In this document: positions 50,301 through 62,300 of the stretch, piece by piece
How the letters are laid out: every line of letters starts with the position of its first letter
Numbering within the stretch: position 1 is the first letter of the stretch
Assembly: GCA_903813345.2 (NCBI GenBank)
Contig: CAIIXF020000005.1
Span: forward strand, 22,323,375-22,387,374
From: Owenia fusiformis
Taxonomy: Eukaryota > Annelida > Polychaeta > Sabellida > Oweniidae
DNA length: 64,000 bases
Direction of reading: 5' to 3'
Notes under the pieces: generated by a model
Told to the model about the DNA's origin: nothing
Databases searched by the model: none
The model's input: the letters and a program-made list of their open reading frames with translations, nothing else
Program-made: the position numbers and the translations under genes

Positions 50301-53300
50301 AAACAATTGTATAGAATCAACTGTATTCTTGAACTTTATACTCAACCAGTGAGTGAAATGCCATTGTGGTTATGCTTTCAAATGGGAACTAGGGAGGAAA
50401 ATGTTGGAATAAGCAAGGAATGAAGTTAACAGGCAAGAAATTAATACTCTTCACTGTAAAAATGCAAAAAATGAATGAAATGTATTCAAATTTCAGAGAG
50501 AAATGCAATGGAATAAGCATAAGCAGATGGACATTTTAACTCTTGAGAACTCCCCAGAAAGTAGTTCTTAACCCTTGTAGAAGAGTCCCAATTTTATCTA
50601 TATGTCTCATAATAATAAAAAAAGATTCGTGAACAATGTTGAACAAACTGTTTTTGAAATATTTTAAGACTTGTATATTATTTACAAAATTTTCCAATGG
50701 TCTTATAATGTTTGAATATTACAAAGATTTTGAAAAGGTTGACAGTTCTCATCAAATCCAAATTTAAGTCAATATGAAACACCTTTCAAGTTGAGAACTA
50801 TGGTATCTTTTACTTGACACACTCTTTAGGAATCTTAATCCATATATTATCACCAGGGGGCCAGATATTGATTGAATTGTTGACCACCTACTGGTAATTA
50901 GACAACCAGTTGTATGAACCAGGAGAAGCTCTAAATAATGAAACTGAGGTACAACTCACTATTTATCAATCTCTATATCTTGCAAAATGGAGTGGGGTAG
51001 AGCATTCTGATATTCATCACATCTCTTCTTATAACTGACATCAATCTGTATTTCCAAATGAAGAGATTGCCATGGTAATTCATGATGGGAGTAGGGTTCA
51101 CCATGGTAATTTATGATGGGGGTAGGGTTCGCCATGGTAATTCATGATGGGGGTAGGGTTTGCCATGGTAATTCAGGATGGGGGTAGGGTTTGCCATGGT
51201 AATTTATGATGTGGGTAGGGGTCACAGACAAAAACTGGTTTCTTATCTGACATTAATCTTTTGACAGCTTCCCCTAGTTTCATGAATAAGAATCTTGTAA
51301 CTGCCATACCAAAATAGACCCTTAGGCATTGGGATCATCTTAACCTATTCAATAAGCACCCCATCTTGTCAGTTATCATTTCACCTTCCAAACATAGGCA
51401 AGTTGAGGTTTGTATGAAGTTAATTTTTCACAGGAATTAAAGACATGAGATTACACTGTGGTTGTAATAGCATCCAGTAGAACATAATAGTGTGGTTGAA
51501 TCACATTGTGCATGTCACAAAAGTATCTCTTGAGGTTGTCTATGAAGCATTTAGTCATTTCAACCAGTCTCCCATGCAGAAAAATACATCTGCTCTGTTC
51601 AATAATTAGTTAATGCATACCCTAGAAATATGTCATCTTGGGTCTCTACCCCCACTCTTCTACTTCATCTCTGTAGAGTGGAGGTGCCTAGGGGGGGGGG
51701 GGGTCACGCGGAATTGAGGCTATAAGGTTGAGGAATATGATGATATTTTCAATATTTAATATCCTGAGTATGAGATTCTCACTTTTCATTATTGTTGGCT
51801 TAACTTTTACTTTCTTTTTGGTGTTGAACTAACATGTAACAAATATGTTTGCAATGCTTTATTTTGATATCTTCTAAATGTTAATGGATGAATTGTATCT
51901 AAACAACTTATAAAAACAAAGCAAATTTTAGGAAGATGTTTTGCCTCTGCAACATTATTTTGAAACATTTCCTAAAGTTGTGAACTATTTAAGTGCTATT
52001 TTCCTAACTAAAATAAGTGGTGGTTTTTGGCCATGCAAAATTATTTTGAATTATTTTCCCAAAGTTGTGATTTCTAGAAGTGTTGTTTTCATAACTAAAA
52101 TTGAGGGAAGTTTGTGGCTGTGAATCATTTAGACTTTACTGGCTACTGTTGATGATAAGTTAGTTTTACAATTTGCAAAAATAGCAATAAAGATTGAAAT
52201 GTTTGTATTTAACTTATGTGTTTAGATAAAGTAATGAGCTAATTATTTCTTTATCTGCTGTAATTAGTAATCCCATAGCATAACTATAACAAAGAAATCA
52301 ATCCCTGAATAAAATTCCATTCCATAGTTTTACAATATAACAGAGTGACAAATTATGGATTCGACAAGAAATAAAATAGTTTATAATATCTGGATTATAA
52401 ATCATTGAAAAATGCAAAACAAACTGTCATTTCATTCAGATTATAGGGAAAAGTTGGTGAAATAATTAGAAGTAGCATGGACTTTTTACTACAAAAGCAA
52501 AGGTAATTACATATCCCCTTAAGAAGTGCTTATTCAGCAGAAATGACTAATTTCCTATGTTTTGAAATATGATCAATTGATTTCTCAAAGGCCACACAAA
52601 GTATCAATAAGATTTATACAGCAATAAATAGACTACCTTTGCTTAAATGTCCATTTGCTTGTGCTATTTCTCTCAAAAATTTGAATAAAGTGTCTGATTT
52701 TCTTTGATTTCTATATAATCTTGAATATTAGCTGTGTGCCTATTTACTTTATTCCTTGCTGATATCCCTCATTTTCACTTTATTTCATTCTTAAAAACAT
52801 GACCATCTTTGCATTTTCTCATACAGGTGAAAAAACATCCAGCAATTTAACCACTTGAGCTCCTTAGTAATATAATACTATGGAATCAATTCTGAAATGA
52901 ACAATATTTAGTTGAACTGAGGAAACATATTAAAATTCCTCAGATTAATTTCCTAAATTTATACCTGGTTAATGATATTGAAGAGAGCAATTTAAGATCA
53001 ATTGTATGTTTTTAATAACACTCATTCAATCAACTCAGTATAATGACAAGTATACTCAAGGAACATTATTCCTCCATATAATCCTATAAGAATTATTGAT
53101 ATCACACCTTGAGTTCCCATTTTGTAACTCTCCACCAAATGGATGGGTAATGTTTGAAATTGTTTGTAATTTGTAATTTTTGTGTGCCATTTGATATCTG
53201 TAACAAGTTATTACATTTTTGTAACCATTTGCAGGTGGTGACATTTTGTCATTAATTGTTTTAATATTAATGATATGTTTATTCTTGGTATATTTCCAGA

Positions 53301-56300
53301 TTGATTTTTCAATAAGTCAGTTGCCAGCCAATCAGGAGTATTCCTGTGTATTTGGAGATGAGAATGAGGGCCCTGTTGCTATGGCAGCCACTGTGACATC
53401 ATCAGGCTTGCAATGTCAAACGCCACCAACTGCAGAACTGCCATCTGTCTCAAACACAACGGGTACACCCAGAAATTATATTTTGTTTGATTAACTAAAC
53501 TTTGACAAATAATGGCTTAAAAAGGTGAGATGTCATATTTACATACTTCCATCATTCCCAATTGGTCGCTTCATGATGTAACACTGCAATATGGCCAATT
53601 CAGGAAAATAACAAGGCAAGATAAATCAATGTATATTAGATAGTCTTACATTGCCATAGCAGTTTTTGGGGCATCTGTGACATATTGTCACATTTATTCC
53701 TCGTTTAACTACTGTTTTTTTTTATTCCAGATCACATACTTCTATCCCTGTACATCAGATCAGAGACAACCGAAATTGCCTTTCTTAAGACACACTTTAC
53801 ATTTTTCAACTGTGGAGTTCATACAAGGTATATATAATACATGGTGTCATATCTTTTCATACAAGGTATATACAATACATGATGTCATATCTGTTCATAC
53901 AAGGTATATACAATGCATGATGTCATATCTGTTCATACAAGGTATATACAATATATGATGTCATATCTGTTCATACAAGGTATATACAATACATGATGTC
54001 ATGCATTTTCCACTCTATTTCTCTTTTATATGACAGTCTATGGAATTTAACATTTCTCCTCTGACATGACTAATAACTATGAAAACTGGTCAACATATCC
54101 TATTTTTCTCCCGAGGTACCTGTCATTATTTTGAATCCTTTTTTACTTTTTTTAGTTGTTCTTCCTGCGTAACTAGAAGATGGGCATGTGACTGGTGTAT
54201 CAATGACAACAAGTGTAGGAGTAATCAGAAATCGTATTTGTGCCAAGTTGATGTTGTTAAAAGTAAAGAGGTATGTCATAATTATATATCATGTATATAA
54301 AGTTGAAAGTTCTATATTGTAGGATAAAGTGTTTCACTGCAGTATTTGCCAAATTAGTCAGAATATCTAGGACTAGGACTTCATAGTTCCAATGTTAGGT
54401 TCAAAAGTAGTAGCTTGCATGTGTAGAACTATTAATGGGAGTTGATGTAAATGGCTATTAATTAATGCTTAACTACTCTAGGTTAAACGAGTCTGAAGTA
54501 AATCTGAACATTATTGTTGGCTTATTATCTTGAAATATGAAATGCCCAGACTGGTAGTTATTATAAGATATATTTGATTTGTCTGAATTGTAAAGGTCTT
54601 AATAAATAATATCACTGTCTTTAATTAAACATGTGACGTGTTTCTTTGAAATGAACTGTGAATTTGATGCTCTTTGCTGTCTAGTTGTCTCTTTGATTTG
54701 ATTAATGTTTATTTATTATGTTTACTACAATAGCAGGAACGCATTACATGCTATAACAGTGAAAATCGAAAAGGTTTATTTGTTTAATGAATGACCGCTT
54801 ACGCTTATTCCCTACACTTTCCCTCTAAAATTTGACTGAACTGTCTGATTTTCTGACATCTTTATACAATTTATAGTATCAACTACATACCTGTTTATTT
54901 CATTCCTTGCTAATTTCACTCTTTTCTATTCTATTTTCCAATTTAAATCATGATCTTTTTATATATGGGGAAGAATGATTAATGCATTGTGTCTAGGGGT
55001 TTTACACTCTATTGTTGTCAGATTTGATAGAGTAGGTTCAAAAGTGAGACATTCTTGGTAATTAGATATCATTTAATGTAATGGACTAAGAGAAATGTTC
55101 ATTTACTACTATCCATCAGTTTACCTTGCTTTATTATGTTTATCATATTCCTTGGTAGTTATTAACATTGACTTTTATATTTCCAGGATGATATGTGTCC
55201 ACGTCTAGAGCCATTCAAGGACCCGTTACTCCTCCATAATGGCCATAGACAGTCCATCACCCTAGAAGGAAACTACCTACCTGAACCTTTGGTATGTCAT
55301 TCTCTTATTATTTTCTTTGAATAAATAGTTTTTCTCAAATGAAACATTTTTCAAATCATTTTCCACTTACATGTTTACTTTATTATTTTTCTGTTGCAGG
55401 ATAACCAGGGAGGTTATGAGTGTCTTGTACATATTGACCCTGATGTCCCCGTGAGAGTCCCAGCCACAAGACGCAATGAAAAAGAGCTGCAATGCCACGC
55501 AAATGCTGTACGTTTGCTGTACCATATGGGAGGGTTCAATTTTGGCAGATTGCATTGATATTTCTTTTGTTATACAAATAGTTTTTGATTTATTTTAATT
55601 CATTTACACATATTTTCTCTGACTATTTACAATAGTGCTACTTTAAAGTTATCAGTGTGATAAATTTACATATGTATTAGAATAAAATAATTTCATTTTC
55701 AGTACACCTACCCAGAGAATGTTGGGGAAAGGGCAGTTGAGATAAGTGTGGTTTGGAATGGCAACCATGTTATAGATAGGCCACCTAACTATCAAGGTAG
55801 GGCACATGATGAATGATGATATTATATAATTCTCTTTTGTTTAGCTGGCCTTATATCAGGGACGTGAAATATCATAATCTACAAATCATGTTACATTTAC
55901 TTTTATATATGTATTATTGTCTGATTCATACTCTAAATGTGAAAATATATTACTAGTTGCAGATTTTTAAGGCCAATTTACCATCAGTTTTGACTAAAAG
56001 CACTTTTGGTTTGTATTTCTAGGAGAAATCTACAAGTGTGATTTGCTAGGACCAGATTGTAGTATATGTCTCAGCCTGCAACACAATCCTACTCCCAAGT
56101 ATAAGTGCTCCTGGTGTGACGGTTCATGTCATTATAATGCTACATGTGTAAATCCACCCCTAGATCAATGCCCCCTCCCAATTTTGAATAGTGTATATCC
56201 TCTATCAAGCCCAAAAGAGGGTGGCACTGAGATTACAATTCTCGGAACAAATCTTGGATCTAGATTTTCTGACGTTGAAAACTCTGTAGTGATTGCTGGG

Positions 56301-59300
56301 AAACCTTGCATCGTCCTTGAGGAAAAATATGAAATATCAAAAAAGTAAGTAAATAGTATCTAAAAGATTTGTCCCTAAATGTTGGTCCTGTCTTGCATGC
56401 AAATATGCCACTTGAAGACTTTTTAGTTCTAGTATCATTCTAAAAGATTTGCTTGTGAACATGACAAAGGCACACTTTTATTCATAATTCTGTTCAATAA
56501 ATATGATTTTTTTTATTTTGCTCAGGATTGTATGCAGAACTGGCAGTGCTCAGGTGAAGTCTGGTACTGTGAAAGTTTCAATAGGTGGCAACACTGTCAC
56601 ATGGCCCAAATTCCACTATAAGGTAATAAAAATATAATCTGCATTATCCTATTTATTGCATCATTTCTATTTCTAAAGCAATACAAAGTACTGTAAAACA
56701 TTTGCTTTGAATTCCCATTCTCTATGCACATACAGCTTATAACAAGACTAGCTTTCAATTTTATCTTATTATCGTTTTATCTCAATTAGGTCACCGTTTT
56801 TATAGCTAGTATATTACTAAAGGGCTAATTGGAAACACCTTAACATCTTAATTTTATTATTCAATACAATTTCTGAATTCTGAAATGAAAACTAAAAAGA
56901 AAGGAAAGATGACAGCAGTGTGTAATTCATCAGCCTGTGTAGCCAGAAAAAAAATTAGATTTTGTGAAGCTTGTAACTGAGGTGCCTTATATAGAAGCTC
57001 ACATCTGAGCTTTATTCCCAGTTTATATGCGGCACTACATGCAAAAACTTGTTCCAGGATCCCAAGATTTTGAATGTGCTGCCATCTAAAGGTCCAAAGT
57101 CTGGAGGCTCTAAGATCACAATCACTGGGAATGACTTTGACACTGGCAACTCTGTACATGTCAATATTAAAGGAGTAGCCTGCCCTATTGTAAGGTAATG
57201 GAATATTCTCAATTACCCTTTGTTTTGTAAGCTACATTTAACATTATATCCCAAGTTAGCATTTATTGTCTGATTATAGCTTTCTCCTTATTAAATGTCT
57301 TCACACCAAAATAATCCTGATCTATCAATTCATTATATTCAATTTGGTTGTGCTAGAAACCATTTACTGGGTGAAGGTTTCATAAATAAAAAGATCGGTC
57401 TTAATATCAATACATTTTAGGGGGACCCTTGAAGCCAACAGATTGGTGTGTCTCACTGGCAGAGTCCCAGTGGCCGCAACAAAGAAAGAATATGTTTGGA
57501 TGACGTTTGATGAGCAGACCCCTCGTACTAGTGAACGACCAGCCTTTATGTATACAGAAGACCCTGTGGTCACACTTATTTCTCCATTGGTCTCTTTTGC
57601 AAGGTATCTCATTAATATTGTTATTACAACTTGCTCAAGTACTTATTCTTGACTTAAAAATTGTTTTAAGTTTCATTTTAATGTGCACATGACTGACATT
57701 AAAATGCCCTCAAATTTCATTTACCTTGAGTTTTCTAAATGGATATATCCAAATAGTAATTACATAAATAAATAATACGATTTTAGAGAGTTATGTGGAG
57801 CATCGGTAGAAGACAGATGCACAAAAATATTTACTATATTTACTATATTTTATAATTTATTGTGTTAAACAGTGGAGGAAGGATGATAACAGTAACTGGA
57901 AGTAGTCTAAGCTCTGTTCAGTACCCAGAGATGTTCATTGTATCGAATGGAAGGCGCTCAAACACAACAGTAAGAACCTATTTGAATTAGAAATGTTCCT
58001 TAGTTACCATATTTATTTTTCAAGTTTTGGGTTTTGTTCAACATTATTGAATTCTTTTAAGGTCTGCTCCATATTGGCTGACACTAAGATGAAATGCCCA
58101 ACGCCAGAGGCCCCACAAGACATACAATCATCCCTCCTGAAGGCACCTATCGCTAGAGATAGGAGACAAACAACACCAAATATGGTAGAGGTCGGGTTTA
58201 TCATGGATGGAGTATTAAATGTTCAGAATTTGACACAAAACTTTCCCGATGTTGATGCAACCATTGAGTATGTGATCGATCCAAAATATGACCAGTTCGT
58301 TGACAATAAGAAGGTGCACAAAGGTTCCTCCCTAATATTAGAGGTATGTTATATGTTAATTCCTGAGTGTTTTTCATTTGTCAGGCCTGTAACACAGTTG
58401 TAACTGAAAATCTTTGACTCTTAGTATCAGCATTGGCCCTCTAAGTTGGGTATAACTAGTAAATCATTTTCTGACTGGTGATGAAATGTTCACCTTTTTG
58501 TACTGGTCCCTTCCCTTACCCAAATTAACATCAATATAGATTGAAGAAATGAGCTGCTTAGTTTATGAGAAATAAGATGCTGCATTCAGTGGGATGAGAT
58601 GCACATATAATGCTTTGTTACATTTAAAGCATTTTGTTACTTTCAGGGCAATAATCTTAACATTGGGTGTACAAAGGATGACGTACATGTTAAAATAGGC
58701 AAAAGTGACTGTGATGTGACGTCATTAGCACTGTCCCAGCTCGTATGTACACCCCCTGAGACACAACCTCTGGCCATTGATGAAGATGGCAAAGAAATAC
58801 CCGATAAACTACCTGAAGTCACTGTATGTTTTTTTATGTATAAAGTATTTCACTGATAGAATTGTGATGTTACTGTTCATGCATTTCTTTACATATATCA
58901 ATAAATCTTCTCAATTAAGTCCATCCCAGGCAGGGTCAATCTAAATTGAATTTAAAATCCTATATTATACACTGATATTGTATTGACTAAATAAAATATA
59001 TAATAAAGAATTAAACATGATCATATTTTAATACTATAAATATGTGCTATAAAGTAGGCTTTTGCATATTGTATATGAACTTGTAGTTTTAAACAAATCT
59101 TAACTTTCAAAAATAAACATTCTTCATTTTTTACTTCCAGGTGTATGTTGGCAACCTTATATTCAAGTTAGGTGAACTGGAGTATGAAATCCTACTGCCA
59201 TATACTTTCCCCCTTGAGGCCATCATTGGTATATGCACTGGCGGGGGCTTCTTGATCCTTGTTATCATTATCATTTGTGTTGTGTATATGCGTCACAAAA

Positions 59301-62300
59301 ATCGGGCAAAGCGGCAATACAAGAAGATTCAGATCCAGCTTGATACGCTAGAGAGTAACGTCCGTAATGAGTGTAAACTTGGTGGGTATTTTTCCGAAAT
59401 TCAGTTATCTTTCTATTATTATACACGTGTATCGTACTGTCATAATAATTACACAAAGTTGTATGTATTTCAAGACTGTATTGTCTTAACTATGCAATCT
59501 TGTACCTGTTTCTAACTAATTCTTCTTTTTAACATTCCACCATTTTCAATTTCCTGAAAAGTCCTCTTGCGAATGAAAACCTAACTGATTAAAATTGTCC
59601 TCCAGAAGTTGGCCATTACTGGTTGACAATTGTATCATAAATGGTCTTCCTGTGCAATGGATTATGGGAACTTACACAAATGGTGGATTTTCTTGTCATT
59701 GACATGTTTTGTGTTGTATTGCCTTTAGCGCTCACTCATTGACACAATAATCACACCATTCCTACCCATGCAGAAATATTTTCAAAATTATTTCTGATCT
59801 GATGAAATAGCATTCTGAGATCTTAAGTTTGGCACATTTTTAGGGGCTGTATTTACATCCCCAAAATTTGGATTATTTCAATGTGATTCTAGATTCAAAA
59901 TTGCTATATCACCGCAGAACAGGTTGTTATGAATTTGAATTTGTTATGGATCAGATGTTGTAATTACAATTTTTATGAAAATAAGTTTATCTGCATGAGA
60001 AGGAGTAAGCAATCATCTAGTGCCTTAAGAGCTAACATCTTGCTATATTACACAACTAAGATTTAAAAACACTTTGATACACCCAATTTCAATGTAAATA
60101 AAGAATATAATATTGTAAATTAATATTTCTATTCTGTTTGATCATTTGCAATTGCATAGTTATTTGCATAATTTTCCTACCCATTGCATGTCTGTTGAAT
60201 GTTTGCCATTTTGAATGACGGCCATTTTGAATGTCGGCCCTTTTCTTTTTTAAAGCCTTTGCCGAGCTGCAAGCAGATCTATGCGCGTGTGAAAATGAAC
60301 CTTTATTAGGGCGGCAAGGTACCCTGCCATTTTAGATAGGTGGCGCTAGGCTTGCTCTTATAGGTGGCAATGTAGCTTGCGTGTGGGTTCGGTGGCTTGC
60401 AGTGCATTATGGGTGCTTCCCACCCACCCACCCATTTAAGTAAACTCTGGGTGCTGTACAGATTAAGTCCCTTATTGATATTTCAATTCTTTTCCCGTAT
60501 TATAGTTACTCATCTCTTTTTCTATAGTTTTCATATACCATAATTAACTCCATTTATTTAGGTTATTTTCAGGGGCTGCAGTAATGAATCTCTTTTATAA
60601 TTATAAAGATGATAACATAATTCAAAAACTGATTTTAATTCGCTTTTTATTGAACAAATAAATAGACATACATGTAGTGAATATCAGTATACATATATCA
60701 CTTGTGGTATATGTGCAATTATATATTAATTAATAGTAATTCTGGGAGATAAGCTATTTTAATGAGAGTAGAATGCACTTCTAGAATCACACTTCATTTA
60801 ATGTACACAAAAATCACATATACAGAACAAATCAATGCACATCCATAAATAGTTCTAAACATTAGTTGCACAACTCTTGTAACATAACTTTTCTCACTTC
60901 TGTATCACATCTAAAGAAATCTAGATATAACTCCCCTGAGTCTTAAAATAATATAATGTAGAAATAATCCTCATTGTTATCTCTAAAATTAAAGTTACCA
61001 AATAATAAGTTAATAGCATGGGGCAGCATTAAAGGGATCTTAGGTTGCAAGCATGCATGCTCAGAGCAATTTAAATTGCATGCGCGGAGGGTGGTTTGCC
61101 TCAAAGGTAATATAGCGCTGCATGGAGGGTGGTTGGCTGTTTATAATTGAAATGTCTCACTGGTCATGTTTTTCTGTGAGATAATATCAAAAATTTAGTG
61201 AGATGAGCAAGGAATTAAGTGAACAGGGACATAGAGCATACTTATAATTACAGTGTACATTGGAATGCCTGAATCAGATCAGATGTTTCATCTAAATTTT
61301 TGAGAAAAAACTCATGGAATAAATTTGACTAGCGAAGAAAATTGTGATATTTCAAATATTGGGAACTTTGTGTGTAAAAAGGGTGTTGGTCAATAACTTG
61401 CATGTGTTTGTTTGTTGTGTGTGTTCCATAACAACATTATTCCATCAAATACATTTTATTTTAATTATTAACACGCCTGGTGATCGGACAGAATGAACGG
61501 AAGGGGAATGCTACACAGGCCGTCCAACTGTCCCGCAATTTGCGTATTTGTCACGCATTTGCTGGAAAATTTGAAGTCACGCCAGTTTTTTTTTCGTGAC
61601 AGAGTATGTCACGCAAATACGCATTTTACCTGATTATTGTCCAGCAAAAATATTCCTGTAGAAAAAATTTCAAAAAAGATTGGCGATACACCACAAACTA
61701 AACTTAACTAAAAAAAACTAAACGCATTTCGTTCTGACTTTTCAAGCGGATACCGTATATGTCACGCATTTTGCCTGAAATTTTTCATGCCTACCCCCCA
61801 AGGGAAAAATTATGATTGAATTACAAAATGAATAGGTTCATGGTATGGTGAATTATGTTAGGTTTTCCAGGATTTTTTGAGGCGATGGGCTTCTAAGATA
61901 TGAGATCTATTAAAAAAGGCACATCGTCATCAATTTGCAAAAGTCAATCTTTTTGCTATAAATCAAGCAACAATGGTCTACACGATCTGTAATAAATATC
62001 TCAAATCTTAAATGCCCATTGGTAAGAAAAAAAATCAAAATCACCTAACATATTTAGCTTACCGAGCACCTGTTATTAAGCAATTCAATCAGAATTTTTC
62101 TATTCAAAAAATGAATGTTCCAGATTTGTTGAATTTTCTTGCAGAAATCGCTGCATTACCCCTCCGTTCTTTCTGTCCAATCACCATGCATGATTAAGTA
62201 TAATTGTGAGGCCTGTACAAAAAGTTTTGAGAATTATTGAAATTTCTAAATGGTAATTTATGGTTGTAGCATTTGCTGAGCTCCAAACTGAGATGTCTGA

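Larger units (their letters stand above)
49833..53299. other. Plexin intron 5
   Basis: 3.5 kb, non-coding. Besides listed repeats it contains a G12 run at 51692-51703, two half-similar copies of a 90-bp segment at about 51940-52110 ('caaaattattttgaattattt', 'gttgtgaactatt') and a poor copy of the dispersed repeat at 52330-52490. Confidence 0.5.

Noticed and set aside
53677-53958. 93-codon ORF over exon 7
   Set aside because: It uses a different frame from that required by the neighbouring plexin exons, and its tail is the 38-bp repeat.
57022-57057. Earlier acceptor (attcccag at 57021) for plexin exon 14
   Set aside because: It would add 12 codons not seen in plexins, and the acceptor at 57057 restores the family alignment. 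It remains a possible minor variant.
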